From contig DAOTVW010000095.1 in NCBI GenBank assembly GCA_034436035.1, positions 1 to 24,996 of the forward strand: a stretch of DNA of 24,996 nucleotides, written 5' to 3'. This document shows positions 14,662-22,343 of this stretch, piece by piece. A program made the translations under genes and the position numbers. Within the stretch, counting starts at the first letter, position 1. Each line of letters begins with the position of its first letter. Origin of the DNA: UBA4823 sp034436035. GTDB lineage: Bacteria > Chloroflexota > Anaerolineae > Anaerolineales > UBA4823. A model generated the notes under the pieces. That model was not told the DNA's origin. It did no database searches and saw only the letters and a list, made by a program, of their open reading frames with translations.

Positions 14662-15321
14662 GTGTCATCGAAACCATTCAAACGCATTGTCATTTTTGAC
14701 TTCGACGGCGTCCTCGGGGATACCCTCGAAGATATGTTGCGATTTTCGGATGAGGTTGCGGCCGAGTTAGGAATACATCATCACACAACGCTGCAAGATT
14801 TAGAAGTCTTACAACCAATGAGTTTTGCGAATTTAGGGAGACAGATTGGCATTTCTGAAACGGAAATCGATCGGTATGTCCAAAAGATGATCGAACTATT
14901 TGAAACAAGCCCGATTCCTTGCCCAATCTTTCCCGGTATGGCAGATGTAGTTAAAAAGTTAACCAACAATTCCATTCTCGCGATTGTCAGTGGCAACACC
15001 ACGACCGTCATCCAGCATTTTCTGGAATATTATGGGTTAGCCCATGCGTTTCAAAAAATCTATGGCGTGGATATCCCGGGTGGTAAGGTGGAAAAAATCA
15101 AACGAATATTGTTCGAAGTGAATCAACCAAACCTACCCGCGATGATGATCGGGGATGCAGCAAGCGATGTCGAGGCAGCCCATCAAGCAGGGATTACAGC
15201 GATCGCCGTCAGCTGGGGACACCAACCGCAACATAAACTCCTTCAGGCGCATCCAGATTATTTCGTGAAAACTCCCCAAGAGTTATTGGAGATAATCCTC
15301 TCAATAAAAGCAGACTCTTAG
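14662..15321 (+). CDS. HAD-superfamily hydrolase, phosphoglycolate phosphatase-like
   Basis: Cytoplasmic phosphatase of 219 aa with all four HAD motifs: I, FDFDGVLGDT (nucleophile Asp and acid/base Asp, residues 11-20); II, IVSGN; III, a Lys in GGKVEKI; IV, IGDAASDVEAA. A helical cap domain (about residues 22-85) between motif I and II puts it in the Gph/beta-phosphoglucomutase-like subclass. The substrate is not determined: phosphoglycolate, a sugar phosphate or a nucleotide are all possible. Start is GTG with GAGGAA 9 nt upstream. It has a separate -10 candidate, so it may not depend on the MFS transcript. Confidence 0.85.
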   Translation: MSSKPFKRIVIFDFDGVLGDTLEDMLRFSDEVAAELGIHHHTTLQDLEVLQPMSFANLGRQIGISETEIDRYVQKMIELFETSPIPCPIFPGMADVVKKLTNNSILAIVSGNTTTVIQHFLEYYGLAHAFQKIYGVDIPGGKVEKIKRILFEVNQPNLPAMMIGDAASDVEAAHQAGITAIAVSWGHQPQHKLLQAHPDYFVKTPQELLEIILSIKADS

Positions 15322-15502
15322 AGAGATTATTATGAAAGAGGAATATCTTCGCCCAGATTATTTATAATAGTTTGTATAACGAGCTATCGTCTTAATGTTA
15401 TAGAAAAGTGGTAATAGTAAGTTTGTCTCGCATCCTTGATGTAAATGAGCCAAATCGACTTAATCGATAGAAAAGGTTAAAATCAAGTAAGAGGACAACA
15501 TC

Positions 15503-18500
15503 ATGGAATTTCACATCTCACGCCGTGCCCGCCAACGTTATCAATTCGACCAAAATCTATTTTCTACCAATGGGAATGTCATTCTAGCTAATTTCCGTGC
15601 TGCCCGTCAATTAGCCCAAAAAATTAATGCCCAGAAAGATCTGGCACATCATCCTGAACAGGCAATCCGAGCCGCTCAAATTAATGCCATGGGATTGATT
15701 GATGAGATTTTGCATGTCGTTGTGGAAAAATATCGCCAGCAAGCAGCACCCCAAGCGATGCAAATCGCCTTGCAGGATTTATACAAAACATTTGGAAAAG
15801 AAACGGTAGATGCTACCTTAGCCCAATTTATCGCTGAATTTCCTCCGAAAGCGGTGATGCGCGGTGAGGTTTCCATCACCGATTACTTGAATGGAACCAC
15901 CGCATACCCGGCTGGAGTGCGGGATAATCGTGAAATAACCCTGGAAGAACTGATCCTATTATGGTTAGCCAACATGAATCCGGGTTTTCAGCCTTTTATG
16001 GAATTATTTGATGACACCAACCTGGCTAAAAATACGGCTTACCCACAAATCATTGCCCAATTGCATCATTTTTTTGATAAGCAGCCTCCTTTTGGACCCG
16101 ATCAACAAAATTTAATGGATATGTTGCGCAGCCCAGCAATCGCTGTTCCGCACTCTCTATCCGGTCAATTGGAATACATCCGGACTCGCTGGGGCTACCT
16201 ACTGGGAGATATCCTCAAACGAATTTTGAGCAGCCTTGATTTCATCAAAGAAGAAGAAAAAGCAGTTTTCAGTGGTGCGGGCATTGCCCCAGTATTAGAT
16301 TTTCGCGGGTTAGAACTGGAATTTGAACGTTTCAGCCCTGATCGAGATTGGATGCCACGGGTTGTGATGATCGCGAAAAACACCTATGTTTGGTTAGACC
16401 AGCTCTCCAAAAAATATCAACGCCCAATTTTTCATTTAGACCAGATCCCGGAGGCAGAACTTGAACAATTAGCCCGCTGGGGGTTTACTGCACTTTGGTT
16501 GATTGGATTATGGGAACGCAGTCCCGCTTCACAGCGCATCAAACAACTGCGTGGAAACCCGGAGGCGGTTGCCTCCGCCTATTCCCTTTTCGACTATATC
16601 ATAGCAGGTGATTTAGGTGGTGAAGAAGCTTTTCAACGATTCAATGAAAAGGCACAAAAATACGGCATCCGTCTCGCCTCGGATATGGTCCCTAACCATA
16701 TGGGTATTGATTCACCATGGGTGATCAACCACCCTGAATGGTTTATTTCCGTCGATGAAAGTCCTTTTCCTTCTTATACTTTTAATGGACCAAATCTCTC
16801 ATGGAACGAACGGGTGGGCATTTACATCGAGGATCATTACTACAATAATACCGACGCAGCAGTGGTTTTTAAGAGAGTGGATAACTGGACCGGAAGTACC
16901 AAGTATATTTATCATGGCAATGATGGAACATCGATGCCATGGAATGACACCGCTCAATTGAATTATCTCTTGGCGGAAGTACGTGAGGCAGTGATCCAAA
17001 CTATCCTTCACGTTGCGCGCCGTTTTCCCATCATCCGCTTTGATGCAGCGATGACCCTTGCAAAACGCCATTATCAGCGTCTTTGGTTTCCCGAACCTGG
17101 AAGTGGAGGCGACATCCCTTCCCGAGCAGAGCATGGAATGACCCGCGAACAATTCAACGCTGCCTTTCCTAACGAATTCTGGCGAGAAGTGGTCGATCGA
17201 GTGGCACAGGAAATCCCCGACACATTACTATTAGCGGAAGCTTTTTGGCTCATGGAGGGGTATTTCGTGCGGACTTTGGGTATGCATCGCGTTTACAATA
17301 GCGCTTTCATGAACATGCTGCGCGACGAAAAGAATCAGGAATATCGCTTGGTGCTGAAAAATACCCTTGAATTTGATCCGGAGATTCTGAAGCGATACGT
17401 CAATTTTATGAATAACCCAGATGAACGCACAGCAGTGGATCAATTTGGCAAAGGCGACAAGTACTTCGGTATATGCACCATGCTGGCTACTTTGCCTGGT
17501 TTGCCAATGTTCGGGCATGGCCAAATAGAAGGTTTTACCGAGAAATATGGCATGGAATATCGACGCGCGTATTGGGACGAGCAACCAGACGCCGACCTTG
17601 TCGCCCGTCATGAACGGCAAATTTTCCCTTTATTGAAGAAACGTTATCTATTTGCAGAAGCAGAAAACTACTGGTTATATGATTTTTATACATCCCAAGG
17701 GTATGTCAACGAGGATGTCTTTGCTTACACCAATCAAGCGCGCGGAGAACATGCTCTGGTAGTGTATCACAATCGCTATGCCACGACTGAGGGTTGGGTG
17801 CAGACTTCCTGCGCCGCATTACGAAAAGACCCACTCAGCGGTGAAAAACGGCTGGTCCAAAAGACACTCGCCGAAGCGTTGGAAATTTCCAACCAACCCG
17901 CCTTGTTTACCTTATTTCGCGATCAAATTAGTGGTTTATCTTATTTAATCCCCAATCAACAACTTTGTGAAAAAGGATTATTTTTCCACCTGGATGCCTA
18001 TCAATGCCATGTCTTTAGCGAATTTCAGCAAATATCTGATACTTCGGATGGACTTTATCGCCGTTTGGCTGAGAAGCTCGGATATTCTGGGATTCCGGAT
18101 ATCGAGAAAGCCAAACTTGAATTGCTCCTTCAACCCATTCATACATCGCTCAAAGAGATCATCAATCCGGGTCAATTCCATTGGTTGATTCAACACCGTA
18201 GCTGCCCAAACAACCAGCCCAAGCCGAAGGAAATTGAAGCGTGCTTAGATGAAGTAAAAACGAAATTGAAAGAACTCGAGAGACAAATATTCCTGTTCAT
18301 TCAAAAAGAATCCACTTCTGAAATATTAACGGAACGGATAATTCCCCGGCTGCGTTTCTTGCTTGAAAACACAAATAAAATATTCGACAGCGATTTAACT
18401 GATCGCATTTGCCAGGCTGATGTAACACAATGGTCTATTTTACTGGGTTGGCTTATTTGTTCTCAACTCGGTGCCATCGAAACGCCAGATAAACAAGATA

Positions 18501-18937
18501 GTTCTGCTATCAGCACTCGCTGGTTAGAAGAATGGCAATTAAGTAAGATAATCGTTGATGCTGGAAAGGCAATGTTGCTGCCAGAGGAGAACGTTCATCG
18601 TATCTTACAAACCATACAACTCCTGATTCGATATTCCTATCCAGAAGCATTTTTCCAATCAGAAGATGCCGCAACCGAAAACCTGAAAAAATGGGCTGAG
18701 GATAAAACATTTCGCGATCTAATTAAAGTCAATGTCTACCAAGATATCACCTGGTTTAATAAAGAAGCGATGGAAGAATGGCTGCTGTGGCTTGAATCAA
18801 CCTTAATGTTTGAAATAAAATTTAATAGTACAGAACCAAAAACCCAGCTTGATAAATTGAACAAATTAGAAGACTGCTTTAAAAGCATTCGCCAGCAGGT
18901 CACTCTGAGTCAGTATCAATTAGATAAATTGCTATAA
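15503..18937 (+). CDS. Large GH13 alpha-amylase-family protein with extra N- and C-terminal regions
   Basis: 1144 aa, roughly twice a minimal GH13 enzyme. No signal peptide, so probably cytoplasmic. Residues 1-300 are a mostly helical extension; the (beta/alpha)8 barrel lies at about 305-720; residues about 830-1144 are a helical tail of unknown type. GH13 region I is DMVPNHMG (D394, N398, H399); region II IIRFDAAMT has the nucleophile D514; region III LLLAEAFW has the acid/base E579; region IV reads FMNNPDE (635-641), with D640 kept but the usual His of NHD replaced by P639. All three catalytic carboxylates are present. The stretch GLPMFGHGQIEGFTEKYG is distinctive. Substrate unknown; amylase, glucanotransferase and trehalose-type activity are all possible. 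ATG start with GAGGA upstream; 181 bp of AT-rich sequence separate it from the HAD gene. Confidence 0.87.
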   Translation: MEFHISRRARQRYQFDQNLFSTNGNVILANFRAARQLAQKINAQKDLAHHPEQAIRAAQINAMGLIDEILHVVVEKYRQQAAPQAMQIALQDLYKTFGKETVDATLAQFIAEFPPKAVMRGEVSITDYLNGTTAYPAGVRDNREITLEELILLWLANMNPGFQPFMELFDDTNLAKNTAYPQIIAQLHHFFDKQPPFGPDQQNLMDMLRSPAIAVPHSLSGQLEYIRTRWGYLLGDILKRILSSLDFIKEEEKAVFSGAGIAPVLDFRGLELEFERFSPDRDWMPRVVMIAKNTYVWLDQLSKKYQRPIFHLDQIPEAELEQLARWGFTALWLIGLWERSPASQRIKQLRGNPEAVASAYSLFDYIIAGDLGGEEAFQRFNEKAQKYGIRLASDMVPNHMGIDSPWVINHPEWFISVDESPFPSYTFNGPNLSWNERVGIYIEDHYYNNTDAAVVFKRVDNWTGSTKYIYHGNDGTSMPWNDTAQLNYLLAEVREAVIQTILHVARRFPIIRFDAAMTLAKRHYQRLWFPEPGSGGDIPSRAEHGMTREQFNAAFPNEFWREVVDRVAQEIPDTLLLAEAFWLMEGYFVRTLGMHRVYNSAFMNMLRDEKNQEYRLVLKNTLEFDPEILKRYVNFMNNPDERTAVDQFGKGDKYFGICTMLATLPGLPMFGHGQIEGFTEKYGMEYRRAYWDEQPDADLVARHERQIFPLLKKRYLFAEAENYWLYDFYTSQGYVNEDVFAYTNQARGEHALVVYHNRYATTEGWVQTSCAALRKDPLSGEKRLVQKTLAEALEISNQPALFTLFRDQISGLSYLIPNQQLCEKGLFFHLDAYQCHVFSEFQQISDTSDGLYRRLAEKLGYSGIPDIEKAKLELLLQPIHTSLKEIINPGQFHWLIQHRSCPNNQPKPKEIEACLDEVKTKLKELERQIFLFIQKESTSEILTERIIPRLRFLLENTNKIFDSDLTDRICQADVTQWSILLGWLICSQLGAIETPDKQDSSAISTRWLEEWQLSKIIVDAGKAMLLPEENVHRILQTIQLLIRYSYPEAFFQSEDAATENLKKWAEDKTFRDLIKVNVYQDITWFNKEAMEEWLLWLESTLMFEIKFNSTEPKTQLDKLNKLEDCFKSIRQQVTLSQYQLDKLL

Positions 18938-18988
18938 GGTGATAATGGTATAACATGGAATTTATTATTCTAATTAGATAATTTATAG

Positions 18989-18994
18989 TATAAT
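18989..18994 (+). promoter_or_regulatory. Putative -10 box of the cytochrome gene
   Basis: An exact TATAAT 50 nt before the ATG at 19045, in a 107-bp AT-rich gap after the GH13 gene. The sequence at the -35 position (TATTCT) is weak. Confidence 0.35.
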
Positions 18995-19044
18995 TGGGAA
19001 ATTAATAAGTAAGTCATCACCTTCTATTTTCAAAGGTATAAAAT

Positions 19045-19377
19045 ATGGACAAGAACATCACAAAATTAACCCTCCTTACCAGCATTCTCGTTCTATTTGT
19101 TCTTTCAGCTTTCCTGGTTAGCTGCCAATCATCAACCTCAACTCAACCAATTAATCCCACCAGTAATTCCGGGGGTGGCAGCTCAGTAAATGACGGAGCA
19201 ACTCTCTTACAGACTCGTTGCACAGTTTGCCATAATCTTGATCGTGTGACAAATGAAAAAAATTCACGTGCTCAATGGGAGCGAATTGTTGACAACATGG
19301 TGAAAAAAGGCGCTCAATTAAATGACAACGAAAAGACAACCCTGATTGACTATTTAGCCCAAAATTACGGACAATAA
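19045..19377 (+). CDS. Monohaem cytochrome c-type lipoprotein
   Basis: Small electron-transfer protein of 110 aa, exported and lipid-anchored. The N-terminus is a signal peptide with a hydrophobic core (about 8-24) and a lipobox LVSC (C27); a Ser/Thr/Asn/Gly-rich linker (28-50) follows, then a compact haem domain with CTVCH (C59, C62, H63). M85 is a plausible distal ligand. Covalent haem attachment on the outer face of the membrane is expected from the CxxCH motif. ATG start with an AAAGG SD. Unusual beside fermentative genes, though short c-type cytochromes are often found in Anaerolineae. It converges on the SIS gene with a gap of only 7 bp. Confidence 0.85.
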   Translation: MDKNITKLTLLTSILVLFVLSAFLVSCQSSTSTQPINPTSNSGGGSSVNDGATLLQTRCTVCHNLDRVTNEKNSRAQWERIVDNMVKKGAQLNDNEKTTLIDYLAQNYGQ

Positions 19378-19384
19378 AATCTTA

Positions 19385-20425
19385 TTATTCTTCGAGAGTG
19401 ATTTTTCCAAGACGAAAGAATTTGCCGGCTTCTACACCTCGTAATTCAGCAATGCTGATGCTGAGGATTTGTAAAGCGGCAATTTCTATTATCGGCAGAG
19501 CGATTTCATCGACAGATGGAATCGTAATCGTTGGCAAATTGGCTGGTTTTTCATCTGCCAACCAGAATGCCCTTGTGCCATACTTCAATAAATCACCTGT
19601 TAAATGGAAATTTAGCTCACGGGTTGCAGATGGTCCTGCTAATACAAGCGCAGTAACCCTTTCATCCACCATTTCTAGTGGCCCATGGCGAAATTGACCG
19701 GCATTGGCAGCAATAGCAGGAATTTTTGCTGCTTCTTGCATCATCAATGCACCCATATAAGCGCTTGCCATGGATGCCCCGCGTCCAATAAATATGAGAT
19801 ATTCGGGCAATCCCACCAAAGTTATCAAAGCCTCGACACGGTCCTCCAATGGTTGCAAATATTTCTCCAATGTCTCAGCCGCTTTGTAATATGTTATTCG
19901 GTGTTCTTGAATATCTTCTCCTTTGATAGACATAGCAGCCAGTTGATTCATCATAAGTGAGTTGAGATAGGTACGCGTTGAAACCGTTTTTTCTACTTCT
20001 GCCCGAATCGGTAGAATGAAATCAGCAGATTGCGCTAATGGACTGGTTACATCGTTGACAGTTGCCAATAAATAAGCCGGGTTGAATTGTTCTTTATCCA
20101 AAATTGATTTTAGCTCCGCGGTTCGGCCCGATTGTGACACAACCCAAAGAAGAGTTTTTGGTGTGACCAGCGCACGCGCAAAGTGAATTAATTCACCCAG
20201 ATCAATATATATAACCGGAATTTCGAGAGCGCTGAGATACAGCCACGCCGGATACAGGGAATAAAAAGAAGCTCCCATTCCCGTTAATACGACCCGGTCA
20301 AACAATCCTTTTTTGATTTTATTCCTTATATCCTCTAGTCCGGTCAAATCAAGATTTTCTAAAGCATTACGCAAGTTTGCTGGTTGGCTTAGAATTTCAG
20401 CCTTGTATGGAGTCAACGTCATCAT
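19385..20425 (-). CDS. SIS-domain sugar isomerase/deglycase-type protein (GlmS C-domain-like)
   Basis: Cytoplasmic 346-aa protein with two SIS (sugar isomerase) domains, about 30-165 and 195-335. It resembles the isomerase half of glucosamine-6-phosphate synthase and the AgaS/FrlB group, which act on amino-sugar or glycated-amine phosphates. Visible signatures: GMGASFYS, VVSQSGRTAE (phosphosugar-binding Ser/Thr loop), STRTYLNSLM, GRGASMASAYMGALMMQE, and FRHGPLEMVDE (with the conserved His and Glu). It has no glutamine amidotransferase domain, so it is not GlmS. Last gene of the sugar-uptake operon, 29 bp after the second permease. Two adjacent ATGs (20425, 20422) fit the GAGG SD; the second has the better spacing. 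Substrate presumably follows the transported sugar. Confidence 0.83.
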   Translation of the reverse strand: MMTLTPYKAEILSQPANLRNALENLDLTGLEDIRNKIKKGLFDRVVLTGMGASFYSLYPAWLYLSALEIPVIYIDLGELIHFARALVTPKTLLWVVSQSGRTAELKSILDKEQFNPAYLLATVNDVTSPLAQSADFILPIRAEVEKTVSTRTYLNSLMMNQLAAMSIKGEDIQEHRITYYKAAETLEKYLQPLEDRVEALITLVGLPEYLIFIGRGASMASAYMGALMMQEAAKIPAIAANAGQFRHGPLEMVDERVTALVLAGPSATRELNFHLTGDLLKYGTRAFWLADEKPANLPTITIPSVDEIALPIIEIAALQILSISIAELRGVEAGKFFRLGKITLEE

Positions 20426-20454
20426 TCACACCTCGTGAAATATTTCCCAAAACT

Positions 20455-21315
20455 TCAGGACTTGACTGCCCCTGCTGTGAGGCCGCTAACAATATAGCGC
20501 TGGAAAATCAACGCCAATAAAACTGGTGGTAAAACCGCCAACATTCCACCCGCCATCATTGCGCTGATATCCACAACATAACGGCCTGAAAACTCTGCGA
20601 TGGCAACCGGAACCGTTTTTGCTGCGAGAGTATTGGTGAAAATAAGCGCATAAAAGAATTCATCCCAGGCAGTTAGGAAAACAAATAACGCAGTGGACAC
20701 AATGCCCGGTGTGGATATGGGCACAATGATCCGATAGATAATCTGCAGCCAGCCAGCGCCATCAATCCGCGCAGCATCCTCGAGTTCATAAGGGATGGAT
20801 TCGAAAAAGGTTGCCATCAGCCAGATTGCAAACGGCAAAGCAAAACTTAGATAAGTAGCAATCAAGATATACGGCGTGTTCAATAAACGCAGTCGGGCTG
20901 CCAAAATATAAAGTGGAATCACCAGGGATACTTCCGGTATCATGCGCGTACCGAGTAGCCCAATCAATAAGGGCTGCCGAAAGGGAAAACGCATGCGCAC
21001 TAATGCGTATGCGGCAATTCCGCCAATTACCAAGCTGATAATCGTGACAGTGCTGGCAATGAACAAAGAATTGCGCAAGGTAATCTTGAATGCACTGGCA
21101 ACTTCGGAAGTGGCAGTTCCGGGTGTCAAAATATCAATATAATTCTTCAATGTGGGATGTTGAGGAATCCAATGAATTGGCACACTCAATAGTTCCGCCC
21201 GCGTGGAAAGGCTGGAAATCAACAACCACAAAATTGGGGCATAGATAAACACCAGTACTGGAATCGTCACGAGGAATAAACCAATATTGCGGCGCGTTGA
21301 ACGGCGTAATCCCAT
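20455..21315 (-). CDS. Sugar ABC transporter permease, MalG-type
   Basis: Inner-membrane permease of a CUT1-type carbohydrate importer, 286 aa with six predicted membrane helices (the first at about 10-32). The EAA loop that docks on the ATPase is ELEDAARIDGAGWLQIIYRIIVPIS (start at about residue 187), with the conserved G and following P. ATG start with a GGAGG SD inside the end of the upstream permease gene; the two overlap by one base (TAATG), so coupled translation is likely. It pairs with the MalF-type subunit. No ATPase gene is present in the operon. Confidence 0.92.
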   Translation of the reverse strand: MGLRRSTRRNIGLFLVTIPVLVFIYAPILWLLISSLSTRAELLSVPIHWIPQHPTLKNYIDILTPGTATSEVASAFKITLRNSLFIASTVTIISLVIGGIAAYALVRMRFPFRQPLLIGLLGTRMIPEVSLVIPLYILAARLRLLNTPYILIATYLSFALPFAIWLMATFFESIPYELEDAARIDGAGWLQIIYRIIVPISTPGIVSTALFVFLTAWDEFFYALIFTNTLAAKTVPVAIAEFSGRYVVDISAMMAGGMLAVLPPVLLALIFQRYIVSGLTAGAVKS

Positions 21316-22211
21316 TAATATACCTCCGGACGATATAAGAAGCGAATATAAACATAGGCTAGCCCAAGGGTAAATAATGAAATCAGGAAGGAGAGCGCCG
21401 AGCCATTCCCAATATGACCATAACTAAATGTCTCCAGATAAGTCAAAAAAGAGATAGTAACTGTACCAAATGCAGGTCCACCGTTTGTGATCACGTAAAT
21501 AATATCAAAAACACGAAATGCTTCTACACTGCGGATGACTAATGCCACCAATATGGCTGGCCGCAGCAATGGCAAACGGATTCTGACAAAACGCTGCCAC
21601 GCGGTGGCACCGTCTACAGCCGCAGCCTCTTCTAATTCTTCTGGAATTGTCGCCAGAGCTGCCTGCAATATCAAGGCTACAAATGGAATCGTGTGCCAAA
21701 TATCAGCCAAAATTACCAGGTTCATCGCCCGCTGTGGGTCAATCAACCAAGGGACATAGCGTTTTATCACGCCTAACTGAAGCAGCAAACCGTTTAGCGC
21801 ACCATAATCTGCATTATAGATCCACCGCCACATAAATCCATTCACAATAGTAGGCACTGCCCAAGGAATAATCAAGCTCGTACGCAAGAACTTCCATCCT
21901 GGCGGATGAGAATTTATTAATTGGGCAATCCCTAAACCCAATAGGACTTCTAATCCTACGGAGACAAAAGTGAAATAAAGCGTGCGTTTGATTGTCGCCC
22001 AAAAGATAGGGTCTTGGATGAAAGAGAAATAATGACTCAGCCCAACAAATCGGGTAGGCAATATTTGACCCTGGGAGGTTTCAAAAAAGCTCAATATGAA
22101 TGTGGTCAGGATGGGCTGTAAGGTGATACCGAGAATCAAGATTAAACTTGGTAGGATCAACAACCAAGCTGTTCGGATATCTTGTTGCTGGAGAGTCTTT
22201 CTTTTTTCCAT
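21315..22211 (-). CDS. Sugar ABC transporter permease, MalF-type
   Basis: Membrane permease of the same CUT1-type importer, about 298 aa from the ATG at 22211. Six predicted helices, starting at about residue 13. EAA loop: ELEEAAAVDGATAWQRFVRIRLP (about residue 192 on). The start region is odd: neither the ATG at 22211 nor the in-frame TTG at 22235 (+8 residues) has a clear SD, and the TTG lies inside an inverted-repeat arm. Translation may depend on the structure of the gap between the binding-protein gene and this gene. The gap of about 130 bp is large compared with the tight joints elsewhere in the operon. Overlaps the next permease by one base. Confidence 0.9.
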   Translation of the reverse strand: MEKRKTLQQQDIRTAWLLILPSLILILGITLQPILTTFILSFFETSQGQILPTRFVGLSHYFSFIQDPIFWATIKRTLYFTFVSVGLEVLLGLGIAQLINSHPPGWKFLRTSLIIPWAVPTIVNGFMWRWIYNADYGALNGLLLQLGVIKRYVPWLIDPQRAMNLVILADIWHTIPFVALILQAALATIPEELEEAAAVDGATAWQRFVRIRLPLLRPAILVALVIRSVEAFRVFDIIYVITNGGPAFGTVTISFLTYLETFSYGHIGNGSALSFLISLFTLGLAYVYIRFLYRPEVY

Positions 22212-22342
22212 AAATGTAAGGGAGGGTTGTCCCAAAAACAGCAGAACCTTTACTGTCTCAACCTGACTTCTCTCTTAGCTTAATGCTTTCCTCAAAGACA
22301 ACTCACCTTTTCTGTTTGAGACAACCCTGTAAAACCATAAAT
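22208..22342. repeat. Inverted-repeat element flanked by 8-bp direct repeats at the binding protein-permease junction
   Basis: GGGTTGTCCCAAAAACAG (22224-22241) and CTGTTTGAGACAACCC (22312-22327) are inverted copies matching at 15 of 16 aligned positions plus a 2-nt bulge. An A-T pair extends the arms outward by one base. The span is about 106 bp. Outside the arms, after 6-7 bp, CCATAAAT occurs on both sides (22208-22215 and 22335-22342), and the left copy contains the permease start codon. Inside, TGTCTCAA (22254-22261) can pair with TTGAGACA (22316-22323), competing with the main stem. Either an mRNA structure between cistrons, or a small MITE-like insertion with an 8-bp target duplication. 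No ORF of note inside. Confidence 0.6.
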
Positions 22343-22343
22343 C

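Noticed and set aside
17231..17620. 129-codon ORF antisense to the GH13 gene
   Set aside because: Lies wholly within the GH13 coding sequence on the opposite strand and shows no domain or SD.
22224..22327. Rho-independent terminator between the binding protein and the permease
   Set aside because: The loop is about 70 nt and no T-run follows on the coding strand.
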